Below, in pieces: positions 8,676 to 18,737 of a stretch of 64,000 bases of DNA (position 1 is the first letter of the stretch; every line of letters begins with the position of its first letter). The position numbers and the translations under genes were made by a program. The notes below the pieces were generated by a model, which did no database searches, was not told where the DNA came from, and was given only the letters and a program-made list of their open reading frames with translations. Location of the stretch: positions 248,001-312,000 of the forward strand of contig NZ_NXGV01000002.1 of the NCBI RefSeq assembly GCF_002407605.1, read 5' to 3'. The DNA is from Marinobacter sp. ANT_B65 (GTDB taxonomy: Bacteria; Pseudomonadota; Gammaproteobacteria; Pseudomonadales; Oleiphilaceae).

Positions 8676-10963
8676 CGGAGCACCGACGCCAGTCCTGACG
8701 CTCTTACTACTCTCTGGTCCACGCTCTCGCTGAATACGCTGGCGTCACCGGTTATCAGGCTGAACCAGTTCCTGGCGCGGGTGATGCCGGTATAGACCAG
8801 TTCCCGTGTGAGAACGGGGCTGAGGCGGTCAGGCAGCACCAGGCAGGTGTGATTGAACTCAGAGCCCTGGGATTTATGTACGGTCATGGCATACACAGTT
8901 TCCAGTTGTTGCAGCCGGCTGGGTGAGATCCACCGGATAGTTCCGCTGCCATCATTGGCGGGGAAGGCTACACGCAATACTGTCTGTGGGCTCCTGTCGG
9001 TGTTCCGGGTATCCGCTTGGACCGGCAGGCTGAAGGTAATCCCGACATCGCCATTCATCAGCCCCAGGTTGTAATCGTTGCCGGTAATCAGCACAGGGCG
9101 CCCGGCATACCAGCCTTCAGCCCGTGGAATCAGCCGTTGCGCCAGCAAGTGATGGGCAATCAGCTCATTCAGGCCTTCCACTCCCCAGGGCCCGCGGCGC
9201 AGAGCGCAGAGGACCTGAAAATCACTGAAGGCCAGCAAGACTGATTTCGCCAGCTGGTCCCATTGTTCTGTTGTGCTGTTGCTGTTCAGATTGTGATCCT
9301 GCATCAGCTTCAAATAGTGGCGGTAACCCACCGGTGGCGGCAGTGGCTGTTGATTACCATCCATGCGCCCTTCTCCATTATTGCGGAAGGCCTGCGGGCT
9401 GCCAGTGACCGCATGGCTGCATATCAGTGCCTGGGTGGTTTCCAGTGAGGGTTTTTTGGTGATGCCGTTGAGCCACACCACATCTTCGAACCCGGCATTA
9501 CGGGCCTGTTCAAGAATGTTGGCGTTCAGGGTGTTGGTGTTGACTGCCTCGGCAAGCTGGCGGATACCACTGCCTTCCGCAAAGCGATAACTCTTGCGCA
9601 ACATGGCAACAGCCTGATCCATTGGCTGGCCTTCGTTGTCCTGCAAATCTGAGGGTATGTCGGTGCCGGTTATGGTCTGTAACCATTGCACAGTTGCTGG
9701 CTGATAATGCCCGCCTGCCGCGCGCTGGCACAGTTCTCCCAGCACCGCACCGGCATCTACCGAGGCCAGCTGGTCCTTGTCACCCAGCAGAATAAGCTGG
9801 GCGCTGGCTGGCAGGGCGTCGAACACCGAGGCCATCAGATCCAGATCCACCATAGACGCTTCATCGATCACCAGTATATCCACCAGCAGAGGATTATCGT
9901 GGTTGTGGCGGAATTTCCGGGTATCCGGGCGGCTACCCAGCAACCGGTGCAGCGTGGTTACCCTGGTGGGAATGTCCGCGAGCGACACCTGCCCTGGGAG
10001 TTGCGTCAGAGGCAAACGGCTGACGGCGCCGCCAATGGACTCGTTCAGCCGCGCTGCCGCTTTGCCGGTAGGGGCGGCGAGGCGGATGCGGTATTTGCGG
10101 CCGTTTCGTTCTGTGGATTCACCGGCGACGGACTGCAGGGCTGCCAGCAAATTAACCACGGTGGTGGTTTTTCCTGTGCCCGGACCACCGGTAATGACGG
10201 CGAAACGGTTGCGGGCCGCCAGGGCACAGGCGAGCTTTTGATAGTCCACAGGAGGACCGGCAGAATCCTGCGGTTTAAAGAGTGTATCCAGTGCCCGGCT
10301 CAAGGTGATGGCAGCAGGGGAAGCCGGGTCGGACACAGTGGATGCTTGTGCCAGGCGCTGAAGAATGCCGGCGGCAATCTGCTGTTCATAGCGCCAGAAG
10401 CGGCGCAGGTAAAGGCGGGTATCATCTATCACCAATGGTGTTGTATGTGAGCCATCACATACTGCTAAAGCCTTGCCAAGAGCGGACAGGCATTCTTGGG
10501 TGGATATTTCGGCAAGGAGTTCGCCCGGTCCGGTCCGGACCCTCTCAGTGTTTTCCGGATCGCTGAAAACATTGGCTCCTTTCGGATCCTCCGGAGGTAG
10601 TGAAAGCGTACTGTCTGCATCGGCCAGCAGGGTTGCCAGATCCACACACACGTGGCCCCGACCCACCTGATGGGAGGTCAGTGCGGCGAGGAGCAGAACC
10701 AGCGGTTGTGGTGCTTCACCCTGCTCTTCCGACAGATCTTGTATCAGCCGTGCAAAGCGCACATCCAATGGCCGAATCCAGCCAGCTTGCTGCCAGCTAT
10801 CCAGAAGTTCCAGCATGGATTCCGTCTGACTCAGGGCAAGACTGGCCTTACCCCGAGTGTTATCGCTGCCCTGGCTGGTTGCAACGGGCGTAGTCGTGTC
10901 CGGATCACAGGCTGGTTCCAGATCAAAGGCAAACTGGTTGTCGGTGTTCCGTGTTTTGCTCAT
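8672..10963 (-). CDS. recD: Exodeoxyribonuclease V subunit alpha (RecD helicase)
   Basis: RecD is the fast 5'-3' helicase of RecBCD, which processes double-strand ends for recombination. The 763-residue protein has Walker A GGPGTGKTTTV (near residue 260), LVIDEASMVD (motif II), LILLGDKDQLASVDAG (motif III) and the C-terminal YAMTVHKSQGSEF and LVYTGITRARNW motifs. It is clearly longer than E. coli RecD (608), with extra sequence between motif III and motif V (about residues 430-560), as is common in pseudomonad-like lineages. The start overlaps the recB stop by 4 nt, making it the last gene of a recC-recB-recD operon. Confidence 0.96.
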   Translation of the reverse strand: MSKTRNTDNQFAFDLEPACDPDTTTPVATSQGSDNTRGKASLALSQTESMLELLDSWQQAGWIRPLDVRFARLIQDLSEEQGEAPQPLVLLLAALTSHQVGRGHVCVDLATLLADADSTLSLPPEDPKGANVFSDPENTERVRTGPGELLAEISTQECLSALGKALAVCDGSHTTPLVIDDTRLYLRRFWRYEQQIAAGILQRLAQASTVSDPASPAAITLSRALDTLFKPQDSAGPPVDYQKLACALAARNRFAVITGGPGTGKTTTVVNLLAALQSVAGESTERNGRKYRIRLAAPTGKAAARLNESIGGAVSRLPLTQLPGQVSLADIPTRVTTLHRLLGSRPDTRKFRHNHDNPLLVDILVIDEASMVDLDLMASVFDALPASAQLILLGDKDQLASVDAGAVLGELCQRAAGGHYQPATVQWLQTITGTDIPSDLQDNEGQPMDQAVAMLRKSYRFAEGSGIRQLAEAVNTNTLNANILEQARNAGFEDVVWLNGITKKPSLETTQALICSHAVTGSPQAFRNNGEGRMDGNQQPLPPPVGYRHYLKLMQDHNLNSNSTTEQWDQLAKSVLLAFSDFQVLCALRRGPWGVEGLNELIAHHLLAQRLIPRAEGWYAGRPVLITGNDYNLGLMNGDVGITFSLPVQADTRNTDRSPQTVLRVAFPANDGSGTIRWISPSRLQQLETVYAMTVHKSQGSEFNHTCLVLPDRLSPVLTRELVYTGITRARNWFSLITGDASVFSESVDQRVVRASGLASVLR

Positions 10964-13900
10964 GCTGCCTCCTCCCCGGGGGCTGCCTTACCGTCAAACA
11001 TCGCATCCAGCTGTTCGATCAGTACTCTGGGCGGTTTGTCGGTAAAGGCTCCGGCGCCGGGCGCGTTGATGCCCCGTAAAAACATATAGACGGCGCCACC
11101 CAGGTGCCGGTCGTAGTCGTAATCCGGCAGTCGTGCTTTCAGTAATCGGTGCAGGGCGAGTAAATAGAGCACGTATTGCAGGTCATAGCGCTTCTCCAGA
11201 ATGGCCTCGCCCATGGCCTGATCTGTGTAAGCGCTGTCTTCGTCGCCGAGATAATTGGATTTATAGTCCAGCACGTAATATTGGCCGTTGTGTTCAAATA
11301 CCAGATCGATGAAGCCTTTCAGCATACCGTTGAAACGCCCGTCATCCACCCGCGGTCGGTCGGCGCCGTTGAGGGTGTGTTGGGTAACCAGCTTGTCCAT
11401 GGCGCGGGTGCTGACGTTGCGGCTTTCAAACCAGAATTCCAGCTCCGGGCGCAATGTGCCAAGGCTGGCGAGGCTGATGTTTTCATCGCTGCGGCGGTTC
11501 AACGGCAGCGGCTGGCGGATCAGCGTCAGTATCCAGTGTTCCAGAGTGTCCACCCAGTCACTCCAGCCCCGTGTGCTGCAGCGGCGGATAAGCTGTTCAC
11601 GTAGTTGGGCGGGGTTATCCACAATGCTCTGGAGGCCTTGTTGTACACACCATTCCAGCAGGTCGTGCAAAAAGGTTCCCGGGCCAGCACCCTTTGGAAA
11701 ATTATGCAGGCTGTGGCTGAGCGGTCTGGTTGCGTCTTCGTCCTCCGGATTGTGGGCGCCCTCTTCCAGCAGGTTCTGGGTTTCTGCGTCTTCGACTTCG
11801 CCGGTGAAGACAATGCCGGTGCCGGAGAGCCCGCTGTATTCCAGAGAGGAGTAGCTGGCAATCCACCAGTCTTCCCTTGCCTCTCGGGTCGAGACCCGTG
11901 CCTGCCCCAGGGCTGCCGGTGTTTCTTCTGCGTATCGCAGATCGGTAGCGTCTGGCAGCGGACAGGCACACAGCTCCGGATAGCCATTGGCCAGAAGGTT
12001 CAGCGCCTCACTTAACGGGCGCTGTGCTGCAGGTTCGCCCCCCAGAAGATACCCCAGGCCGCTCAGATGCCAGTTTTCAATATCGGCAACGCCTACCCAG
12101 GTAGCAAACCGGGCGCGGGTCAGGGCCACGTAGAGTTTGCGGATATCTTCGCCGAGGCGTTCCCGGTCTGCCCGGGCGACATCTTCTGGTGTGGGGTCGA
12201 ACACTGTGATCAGTTGTGAGTTGTCGTCGTGATAACGCACGAACGACTGTTTTTCACTCTGGGCGCGGAAGGCGGTGCCAAAGGGCAGAAACACCAGGGG
12301 ATATTCCAGGCCTTTGGATTTATGCACAGTGATGACTTTGACCAGTCCGGCATCGCTTTCCAGGCGCAGGGTACGGTGTTCGTCCTCTTCGTCTGCCGCC
12401 CGCAGAATCTGGGTGTAATGGTGCACCAGCGCGTGTTCGCCATCCAGTTGCAGGCTGTCCTGCTGCAGTAATTCTGCAATATGCAGAATGTCGGTGAGCC
12501 GGCGCTCGCCGTCGGGGCGCTGCAGTAACTGTCCGGGCACTTCGAAGTCCATCAGAAAGCTGCGCAGCATGGGCAGCACGCCCCGGTTCTGCCACTGCTG
12601 CTGATACCCCATAAAGCGTTCAATCTCGCGCTCCAGCGCCATTTCGTCGGTCAGCAGCTGGTCCAGATAGCTCCAGGGCAAACCGAGTGTGGGTGTGGCC
12701 AGAGCAGCACGGGCATAGGCCAGCTGCCGGGGTTCAGCAAAGGCTTTTAGCCAGCACAGTACTTCCTTGGCTTCCTGGGAAGTAAGCACAGAGTCCCGGT
12801 CCGACAGGTACACGCTTTTGATTCGCCTTTGGCCCAGAGCGTCCCGCACGGCAGCAGCTTCGTTCCGGTTGTTCACCAGAATGGCAATATCTTTGGGCTC
12901 AACCGGCTCCAGATCATCTGCTGTGCCTTCCAGAGCAAATCCTGCCTTCCCTTGCTGGCCAAGAGTCAGCAGGTGCGCGATTTCGCTGGCGCAGGTTTCT
13001 GCCACTTCCGTGGTTGCAGTGCCTTTGGCCAGGCTTTTACGGTTGCCGTTTCTGTCTTCCTGATCACTTTCCAGTGACCACAGGGTGAGGCTGGGCTGTA
13101 CCTCTTCGTTTACCGACCAAAGGCGTTTGGTGCCATTGGCCGCTACGCCCTGGAATGGCAATGGAGAGGTATCACCTTTACCGAACAGGAACGCGCCTTC
13201 GGGGCTGTTCAGGTCGCCATGTTCGAACACCCGGTTAACCGCTGTCACCATGGGCCTGGATGACCGGAAGTTGCGGCCCAGGGTCCAGGTACGGTCGTGG
13301 GCGCCCGTGCGGGCATCCAGATAGGTATAGATGTCGGCACCACGGAAGCCGTAAATAGCCTGTTTTGGGTCGCCGATCATCAGCAGGCAGGTATCCGGGT
13401 GGTTGTCTGCAACCCGGTAAATGCGGTTGAAGATGCGGTACTGCACCGGGTCCGTATCCTGGAATTCGTCAATCAGCGCTACCGGGAACTGCCGGCGAAT
13501 GGTCGCGGCCAGTTGATCGCCACGGGGGCCGTGAAGGGCATCGTCCAGCCGGGTGAGCAGGTCATCAAAACCCATTTCCGAGCGTTTCTGTTTTTCCGAT
13601 TCCAGCCGTGCCGCAATCCAGTGGGTGGCGTGCCGGAGAATGTCTGCTTCGGCGCTGGGCAGGTTTTCTGCAAAGGCGATCAGCTCCTCGATGGCCTCAA
13701 AGGCTGGATGATGGGGCACATCGCCATCGCCTTTCAGTTTGGTGGCCAGTATGTCCGGTGTCTGGTTCTGGAAGCCTGCTTTATCAAGCCCTTCCGGGTA
13801 GAGCTCGTCGGATGCTGCCCAGTCCAGCAGCTTGTCCCAGGCGGCGATCATCGGCTTCATGCTGCCGCCGTGCAGGCGTTTGCTCTTGTTGAGCGCCACC

Positions 13901-14688
13901 AGCATGTCGGTTACTTCGGGTTTCCAGTCCGCCCAGGGGTGGGCTTTCAGTATTTGCGCCTGCTCCATGCGCCGTTGCACGGTGGATTCGATGGCGTGTT
14001 TTACGTCGCCGGTGGTCATGTCCAGCGAATCGGCATCGCCAATCAGGTTGTGCACGGATGCTCGCAGGTTATCCGGAGTTTTCCAGTGGCTAAGTACCTC
14101 GTCCATCAATACTGGCGACAACGGATAGATAAATGTGCGCCAGTAGTCCCGGGCCACCTCGTCGAGCAGATCACTCTGGTCGGTTTCCAGTGTCAGCCGG
14201 AACAGGCTGCCGCTGTCGAAGGCGTGCTCGGTGAGCATGCGATTACACCAGGCATGGATGGTGGATACTGCGGCTTCATCCATCCACTCGGCAGCCAGAA
14301 GCAGCTTTTTACGGCAGTCCGGCCAGGTGGCCGGGTCCGGGTAGCTCTGGTCCCGGAGCTGGTGAATCAGTGCTGTTTCCGGCGTGGGCTGAAGGCTGTC
14401 GGCGGTGGTGGAAAACACCTCGGCGGCCTGGGTGAGCCGGGTGCGGATACGGTCCCGCAGTTCCTTGGTAGCGGCGTCGGTAAAGGTGACCACCAGCAGG
14501 TTCGGGGGCAGCATGCCGGCAGCGAGAGCGCCGCCTTCCGGTTGGCCGTGGCCCAGCACCAGACGTACATACAGAATCGCGATGGTGAAGGTTTTTCCGG
14601 TACCGGCACTGGCCTCTATCAGGCTGCTGCCGTTCAGGGGCAAGGCCAGAGGATCAAGATTCGGGTTCAGATGCTTTGCAGTGGTCAT
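10960..14688 (-). CDS. recB: Exodeoxyribonuclease V subunit beta (RecB helicase-nuclease)
   Basis: RecB (1242 residues) is the 3'-5' helicase and the only nuclease of RecBCD. Walker A is ASAGTGKTFTIA near residue 28. UvrD-type motifs follow: VALIDEFQDTDPVQYRIF, MIGDPKQAIYGFRGADI and ITVHKSKGLEYPLVFLPF. The C-terminal PD-(D/E)XK nuclease is intact, with GFIDLVFEHNG and VLDYKSNYLG carrying the catalytic Asp-Asp-Lys. Both ends overlap neighbours by 4 nt (recC stop, recD start), so the three subunits are translationally coupled and probably made in equal amounts. Confidence 0.97.
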   Translation of the reverse strand: MTTAKHLNPNLDPLALPLNGSSLIEASAGTGKTFTIAILYVRLVLGHGQPEGGALAAGMLPPNLLVVTFTDAATKELRDRIRTRLTQAAEVFSTTADSLQPTPETALIHQLRDQSYPDPATWPDCRKKLLLAAEWMDEAAVSTIHAWCNRMLTEHAFDSGSLFRLTLETDQSDLLDEVARDYWRTFIYPLSPVLMDEVLSHWKTPDNLRASVHNLIGDADSLDMTTGDVKHAIESTVQRRMEQAQILKAHPWADWKPEVTDMLVALNKSKRLHGGSMKPMIAAWDKLLDWAASDELYPEGLDKAGFQNQTPDILATKLKGDGDVPHHPAFEAIEELIAFAENLPSAEADILRHATHWIAARLESEKQKRSEMGFDDLLTRLDDALHGPRGDQLAATIRRQFPVALIDEFQDTDPVQYRIFNRIYRVADNHPDTCLLMIGDPKQAIYGFRGADIYTYLDARTGAHDRTWTLGRNFRSSRPMVTAVNRVFEHGDLNSPEGAFLFGKGDTSPLPFQGVAANGTKRLWSVNEEVQPSLTLWSLESDQEDRNGNRKSLAKGTATTEVAETCASEIAHLLTLGQQGKAGFALEGTADDLEPVEPKDIAILVNNRNEAAAVRDALGQRRIKSVYLSDRDSVLTSQEAKEVLCWLKAFAEPRQLAYARAALATPTLGLPWSYLDQLLTDEMALEREIERFMGYQQQWQNRGVLPMLRSFLMDFEVPGQLLQRPDGERRLTDILHIAELLQQDSLQLDGEHALVHHYTQILRAADEEDEHRTLRLESDAGLVKVITVHKSKGLEYPLVFLPFGTAFRAQSEKQSFVRYHDDNSQLITVFDPTPEDVARADRERLGEDIRKLYVALTRARFATWVGVADIENWHLSGLGYLLGGEPAAQRPLSEALNLLANGYPELCACPLPDATDLRYAEETPAALGQARVSTREAREDWWIASYSSLEYSGLSGTGIVFTGEVEDAETQNLLEEGAHNPEDEDATRPLSHSLHNFPKGAGPGTFLHDLLEWCVQQGLQSIVDNPAQLREQLIRRCSTRGWSDWVDTLEHWILTLIRQPLPLNRRSDENISLASLGTLRPELEFWFESRNVSTRAMDKLVTQHTLNGADRPRVDDGRFNGMLKGFIDLVFEHNGQYYVLDYKSNYLGDEDSAYTDQAMGEAILEKRYDLQYVLYLLALHRLLKARLPDYDYDRHLGGAVYMFLRGINAPGAGAFTDKPPRVLIEQLDAMFDGKAAPGEEAA

Positions 14689-17600
14689 AGCTTGCCCTCA
14701 ATCTGGCCGGCGGCTGACTTGTCCTGTTCGGCCTCCCACAAAGGCACGTAAAGTTGGTGCAGCAGTGCTTCGAATTCGCCGCTTTGCATCAAGGCCTCTG
14801 CACTATCGAAGGCACCGCGCAAATAGCCGGTATCCCGTTCCAGAGCTGTGGCATATGCCTGTTGCGCATCGCTGATGGCGTGCTCATGGTCACCGAGGAA
14901 TTTTTTGCTTTGATAGAAGCTGTAAATCCAGGCAAAACCGGCTTCCACATGCAACGGCAAGGCCCGGGTGCTGGCTTCGATCCACTGGCCGAGCATGGCA
15001 TCCAGGTGTCTGGTTGCGGCTTCCTTGGGCAGAGGCGCAAAGCGAACCTTGCGGCCTTCTTCCTTGCCCAGAATCAGGGTTTCAAAAGGATGCTCTGTCA
15101 GTTGTCCGGCCAGATGAATCACCCAATCCCGCATCAGGTTGGCGTAGCGGAGTTTTTTGCTGTTACCGCTGCCGCTGAGCAGGCTGGAACCGGCGATGAC
15201 CAGCCGGCAGGCCTTGCCTTCATGGTTGCGGCGCAGGTGATCTATCAGGTCCAGCACTTCTACGGAACCTGTCGTGTCAGCAAAGCGGTATTCAAACTGC
15301 AGGGGTTCGCTGACCGCTTCAGGCCATTCGGTCAGGGCGCTCTGATAACGCTGGAACAGATCCGGCAGACGACCGGACAGTTCGTTGCGCAACCTGTGTT
15401 CTGTCACACCCATACCCAGGTCGCCACGCCGTGCCATACGATCCAGCGTAGTTTGCAGGCGCTCGTGCAGATCTTCATCATCATTGGCTTTCAGCAGGCC
15501 CTGTTCAATCAGTTCGGTATCCAGGCGCCAGCGATCAAGGCCATTCAGATCAAAGTTTTCGTTGTCTGTATCCTCGTCTTCTACATCCTCAAAGCGCACC
15601 TGCAGGCGGCGCTGGTAGAAGGTATCCACAGGCTTTTTCAGGAAGCCTGCCAGGTCGTTCAGGGTGATGGGCTCTTCGGGCTGCTGGTAAGGCAGAGGTG
15701 TTTGTTGCGTTACTTGCTGCCTTTCCTGCTCCGCACTCTCATCTTTGTGAGCGCTGCGCCATTCGTGTTCATAGGTGAACAGACTGCGAGCATGCTGAAC
15801 CTGAGGAAAATAGTCACGGCTGAACGGCTGCAGCGGGTGGCAGGTGGTCAGGGCTTCAGTCACAGTAATGTCTGGCTGTACTTCTACCTGCCCGCTTACC
15901 CGCCACAGGTTATCCAGATGATCCTGCAGCTGGCCTACAAGCACAGACGGCGGTCGTGGCGAATCATCACGAATGCTGCGCCCTACCCAGCTGATGTAAA
16001 GCTGTTCGCGGGCGGAGAGCATGGCCTCCAGAAACAGGTAGCGGTCATCTTCCCGGCGGGAGCGGTCGCCCGGGCGGTAGTCCTGTGCCATCAGGTCAAA
16101 ATCCACAGGCGGTCTTGAGCGCGGGTAGTCGCCGTCGTTCATACCCAGCAGGCACACCTTGCGGAAGGGAATGGCACGCATGGGCATCAGGGTGGCGAAG
16201 TTTACCTTGCCGGCAAGGAAGCGCTGGTTCAGGCCGCCTTCATCGAGGCCTTCCAGCAACACATCTTTCACGATATTCAGGGGCAGAGTTTGCTGATCCA
16301 GCCCTGCGGCAAGAGTGTCATCCAGCCACTGTTCCAGCTGCCTGCGGAAGCGGTTCAGCAGCAACAGGTCGTGGCCCTCTACCTTGTGGAAAAACTGCTC
16401 CAGCATGGCAGAGAAGAGTGCTTCCCATTGTTGAGGGGCGCGGCTGGCCTGTAGCTCCTGCCACAGGGTTTCCAGGCGGTACACAAACTCACCAAGGCGC
16501 CCTGCCAGGCTGGCTTGCAAGCCGCCGATTTCGCCGTAGGGCTGAACGCCCGCCCAGGGGGCGTCGTCGCCCATACCGTAGCCTAGCAGCATGGAACGCA
16601 GGCCCGATTGCCAGGTGTTGCGCTCTAGATGAGCCGGCAATTCCAGGCTTTCCCTGTGGGCACCGTGCAGCCCCCAGCGTATGTTGGCGCCTTCTACCCA
16701 GCGCCGGGCCAGAGGAATTTCTTCCTCTGTAATTTCGAACCGGTCACGAATGCCGGGCACTTCCAGAAGACTGATGATTTCACTCACTCCGAACCGGCTG
16801 CGGGGCAATGACATGAGTGTCTCCAGCGCAATCAGTACTGGCTCATGATTGCGCTGGCCCTGGTCGGAAATGGTAAAGGGAATATGGCGTTTCTGCCCTG
16901 CAGGGTAGCGCCCGAACACCGCCTGGATATGGGGTGCGTAGATGTTGATATCCGGTACCATTACCATCACATCCCGGGGCCTTAGAGAGGCGTCTGCGTT
17001 GAACGCTGCCAGCAGCTGATCGTGCAGAATCTCCACTTCCCGCTGGGGGCTGTGGGCATCGTGAAAGACGACGGAATGATCCCCATGAAGATTCAGCTCA
17101 CGCTGTTCATCGCGGATTTCCTGGAGCGGGGTCAGGTTGTAAATGTCGTTCTGCAGCTGGTGCAGTAAACAGGTGGCTTGCCCTGAGCCATGCTCCGAGA
17201 AAATATCGATTTTCTGATCCGGCGTCTGGAAACTGCTGCGGTATTCATCCGGATTGTCGAATTCATCCAGCAGGCGAATGTAATCCCGGCCCTGTTTGCC
17301 CCAGGCTGCCAGCAATGGATTCGCATGCTGGTGTAACTGATCGGCATCTTCAATCTGCGACAGGGTTGGGTGGCTGGCACCGCGTTTGCGTTCGGCTTTT
17401 AATAGCTCGCGGTCACTGACAATATCCGCCCAGTAAAACTGCGAAGGGTTGTGAACGCAGAGCACCACCTGGCTGAAACGGCTGAGTACGTAGAGGGCTT
17501 CCAGCGCCTGCTTTGGCAACGAGGATACCCCGAACACCACAATGCGCCTGGGCAGGCGGCCCGGGTGCGCGGGTGCGGATATGCGCTGGCCTTCAGCCAT

Positions 17601-18257
17601 AAACCTGGTATGAATCTGCGACCGGCTGGTGTGGGCTTCCGGGCCTGTGTCTTCCACCAGTTCGCGCCAAAGCCTGGGCTGCCAGCGGGTTTCTTCCTCA
17701 ATTGGCTTTTCTTCACCACGAGCAGTGATTACCACATCCCGCCCCTGCTCCCAGGCTGCCAGCCAGTCGGCGCGGAATACCTGATACTGGTCAAACAGGT
17801 CCGCTACTTTCTCAGCCAACTGGAACGCCCGTAGGTCCGTATCGCTGCCTTCCAGAAAACGCGCCAGCGGATTGAACACTTCACCGGTATGAACAAGTTC
17901 CGGCAGCAGCCGGTAAAGCCGCCACACCAGTCGGCGTTTATCGAAAGGAGACTGTTCAGGCACTTCTCCATCCGGTAATACGGCCCGGTAGGCTTGCCAG
18001 ATAAACCGCGCCGGGAACAGAAAATCCATACCGGCGGCAATGCCCAGCCCGCCTTCACTGCCATCGTCTGAAGGCATTTCCGCCAGAGCCAGTTTCAGCC
18101 ATTGGGCTATACCGTTGCTCTGCACCAGAAAGGTCTCGCTCTGCAGCGGCGGCAGAGGGTTCTGCTGGCAGATAAACACCACTGCCCGGCGCAGGTCTTC
18201 CAGATGGTTTGCATGAACGGCGTGAAAGCCGGGTGTAATGGCGGAGTGCTCGGGCAT
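14685..18257 (-). CDS. recC: Exodeoxyribonuclease V subunit gamma (RecC, Chi recognition)
   Basis: RecC (1190 residues) lacks nuclease and ATPase activity and scans the 3' strand for Chi. The typical N-terminus is present (NHLEDLRRAVVFICQQNPLP and FLVQSNGIAQWLKLALAEM). Later landmarks are VVFGVSSLPKQALEALYVLS and VNFATLMPMRAIPFRKVCLL with GMNDGDYPRSRPPVDFDLM. The ATG at 18257 follows AAGGA with 5-nt spacing. It is the first gene of recC-recB-recD; a small Fur-box-preceded gene lies 174 nt upstream in the same direction, so part of the transcription might come from there. The Chi sequence recognised by this species cannot be read from this window. Confidence 0.96.
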   Translation of the reverse strand: MPEHSAITPGFHAVHANHLEDLRRAVVFICQQNPLPPLQSETFLVQSNGIAQWLKLALAEMPSDDGSEGGLGIAAGMDFLFPARFIWQAYRAVLPDGEVPEQSPFDKRRLVWRLYRLLPELVHTGEVFNPLARFLEGSDTDLRAFQLAEKVADLFDQYQVFRADWLAAWEQGRDVVITARGEEKPIEEETRWQPRLWRELVEDTGPEAHTSRSQIHTRFMAEGQRISAPAHPGRLPRRIVVFGVSSLPKQALEALYVLSRFSQVVLCVHNPSQFYWADIVSDRELLKAERKRGASHPTLSQIEDADQLHQHANPLLAAWGKQGRDYIRLLDEFDNPDEYRSSFQTPDQKIDIFSEHGSGQATCLLHQLQNDIYNLTPLQEIRDEQRELNLHGDHSVVFHDAHSPQREVEILHDQLLAAFNADASLRPRDVMVMVPDINIYAPHIQAVFGRYPAGQKRHIPFTISDQGQRNHEPVLIALETLMSLPRSRFGVSEIISLLEVPGIRDRFEITEEEIPLARRWVEGANIRWGLHGAHRESLELPAHLERNTWQSGLRSMLLGYGMGDDAPWAGVQPYGEIGGLQASLAGRLGEFVYRLETLWQELQASRAPQQWEALFSAMLEQFFHKVEGHDLLLLNRFRRQLEQWLDDTLAAGLDQQTLPLNIVKDVLLEGLDEGGLNQRFLAGKVNFATLMPMRAIPFRKVCLLGMNDGDYPRSRPPVDFDLMAQDYRPGDRSRREDDRYLFLEAMLSAREQLYISWVGRSIRDDSPRPPSVLVGQLQDHLDNLWRVSGQVEVQPDITVTEALTTCHPLQPFSRDYFPQVQHARSLFTYEHEWRSAHKDESAEQERQQVTQQTPLPYQQPEEPITLNDLAGFLKKPVDTFYQRRLQVRFEDVEDEDTDNENFDLNGLDRWRLDTELIEQGLLKANDDEDLHERLQTTLDRMARRGDLGMGVTEHRLRNELSGRLPDLFQRYQSALTEWPEAVSEPLQFEYRFADTTGSVEVLDLIDHLRRNHEGKACRLVIAGSSLLSGSGNSKKLRYANLMRDWVIHLAGQLTEHPFETLILGKEEGRKVRFAPLPKEAATRHLDAMLGQWIEASTRALPLHVEAGFAWIYSFYQSKKFLGDHEHAISDAQQAYATALERDTGYLRGAFDSAEALMQSGEFEALLHQLYVPLWEAEQDKSAAGQIEGKL

Positions 18258-18431
18258 GGGAGTCCTTAACGGGTACCTGCGCTTGTTTCGTGAAGAGACA
18301 GGTTACCTTATGCAACTCCGGATTCGGAGTCGTATTGATGAATGTTACGGGGAGGGTAGCCAAAGAAAGGCGGGACCGCTTCGAATGCTGCAGGCCGGTT
18401 CCCTGAATAAACGGCTGTGGTTAAAAGGGGG

Positions 18432-18680
18432 TCAAACGGTTTCGCGCAGCAGGCGTAGCAACAACTGGCGTACACACTCTTTGGATGATGCGTCTACACA
18501 GGAAAAATCCTGAACATAGAGTTCACTGCGGGCCAGCAACCGGCATAGGCAATCTGCATCCAGGGTGATAGAGACCTGCTGCGCTTTGGAGTGCCCCTGA
18601 TTAACCAAAGACTGTTCTGCTCCCTTACATGGGATGGGTTGCGAGCGCCCATTGTTGGGCTGCGTGAATGGCATTCCCAT
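18432..18680 (-). CDS. Small Cys-containing protein of unknown function, Fur-box promoter
   Basis: I do not recognise this 82-residue protein. The start at 18680 is strongly supported by AAGGAGGAGGT directly before ATG. Five cysteines are spread through it: PCKG, DADCLCRLL and FSCVDASSKEC. The C-terminal half (VSITLDADCLCRLL to RQLLLRLLRE) looks like two short helices and is the more conserved-looking part. A good sigma-70 promoter (TTGCAA, 17 nt, TATTAT) overlapped by a Fur-box match lies just upstream, so expression under iron limitation is inferred. It could serve iron homeostasis, or act as a small regulator. The gene lies 174 nt upstream of recC in the same direction. Confidence 0.72.
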   Translation of the reverse strand: MGMPFTQPNNGRSQPIPCKGAEQSLVNQGHSKAQQVSITLDADCLCRLLARSELYVQDFSCVDASSKECVRQLLLRLLRETV

Positions 18681-18706
18681 ACCTCCTCCTTGTTTGGCTC
18701 TTTAAA

Positions 18707-18737
18707 TGATAATAGTTCTCATTTGTGGCGCTTGCAA
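18707..18737 (-). promoter_or_regulatory. Sigma-70 promoter overlapped by a Fur box
   Basis: On the minus strand, TTGCAA (18732-18737) is the -35 and TATTAT (18709-18714) the -10, with an ideal 17-nt spacer. Bases 18707-18721 match the 15-bp Fur 7-1-7 palindrome (TGATAATNATTATCA) at 12 of 14 informative positions, with the left arm perfect. It covers the -10, where a bound Fur repressor would block RNA polymerase. Confidence 0.72.

Noticed and set aside
13297..14751. 484-codon plus-strand open frame across recB
   Set aside because: Lies wholly antisense to the motif-rich recB frame, is low in recognisable domains, and has no ribosome-binding site. Long antisense frames are expected in such GC-rich genes.
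14754..16118. 454-codon plus-strand open frame across recC
   Set aside because: Antisense shadow of recC; no family resemblance.
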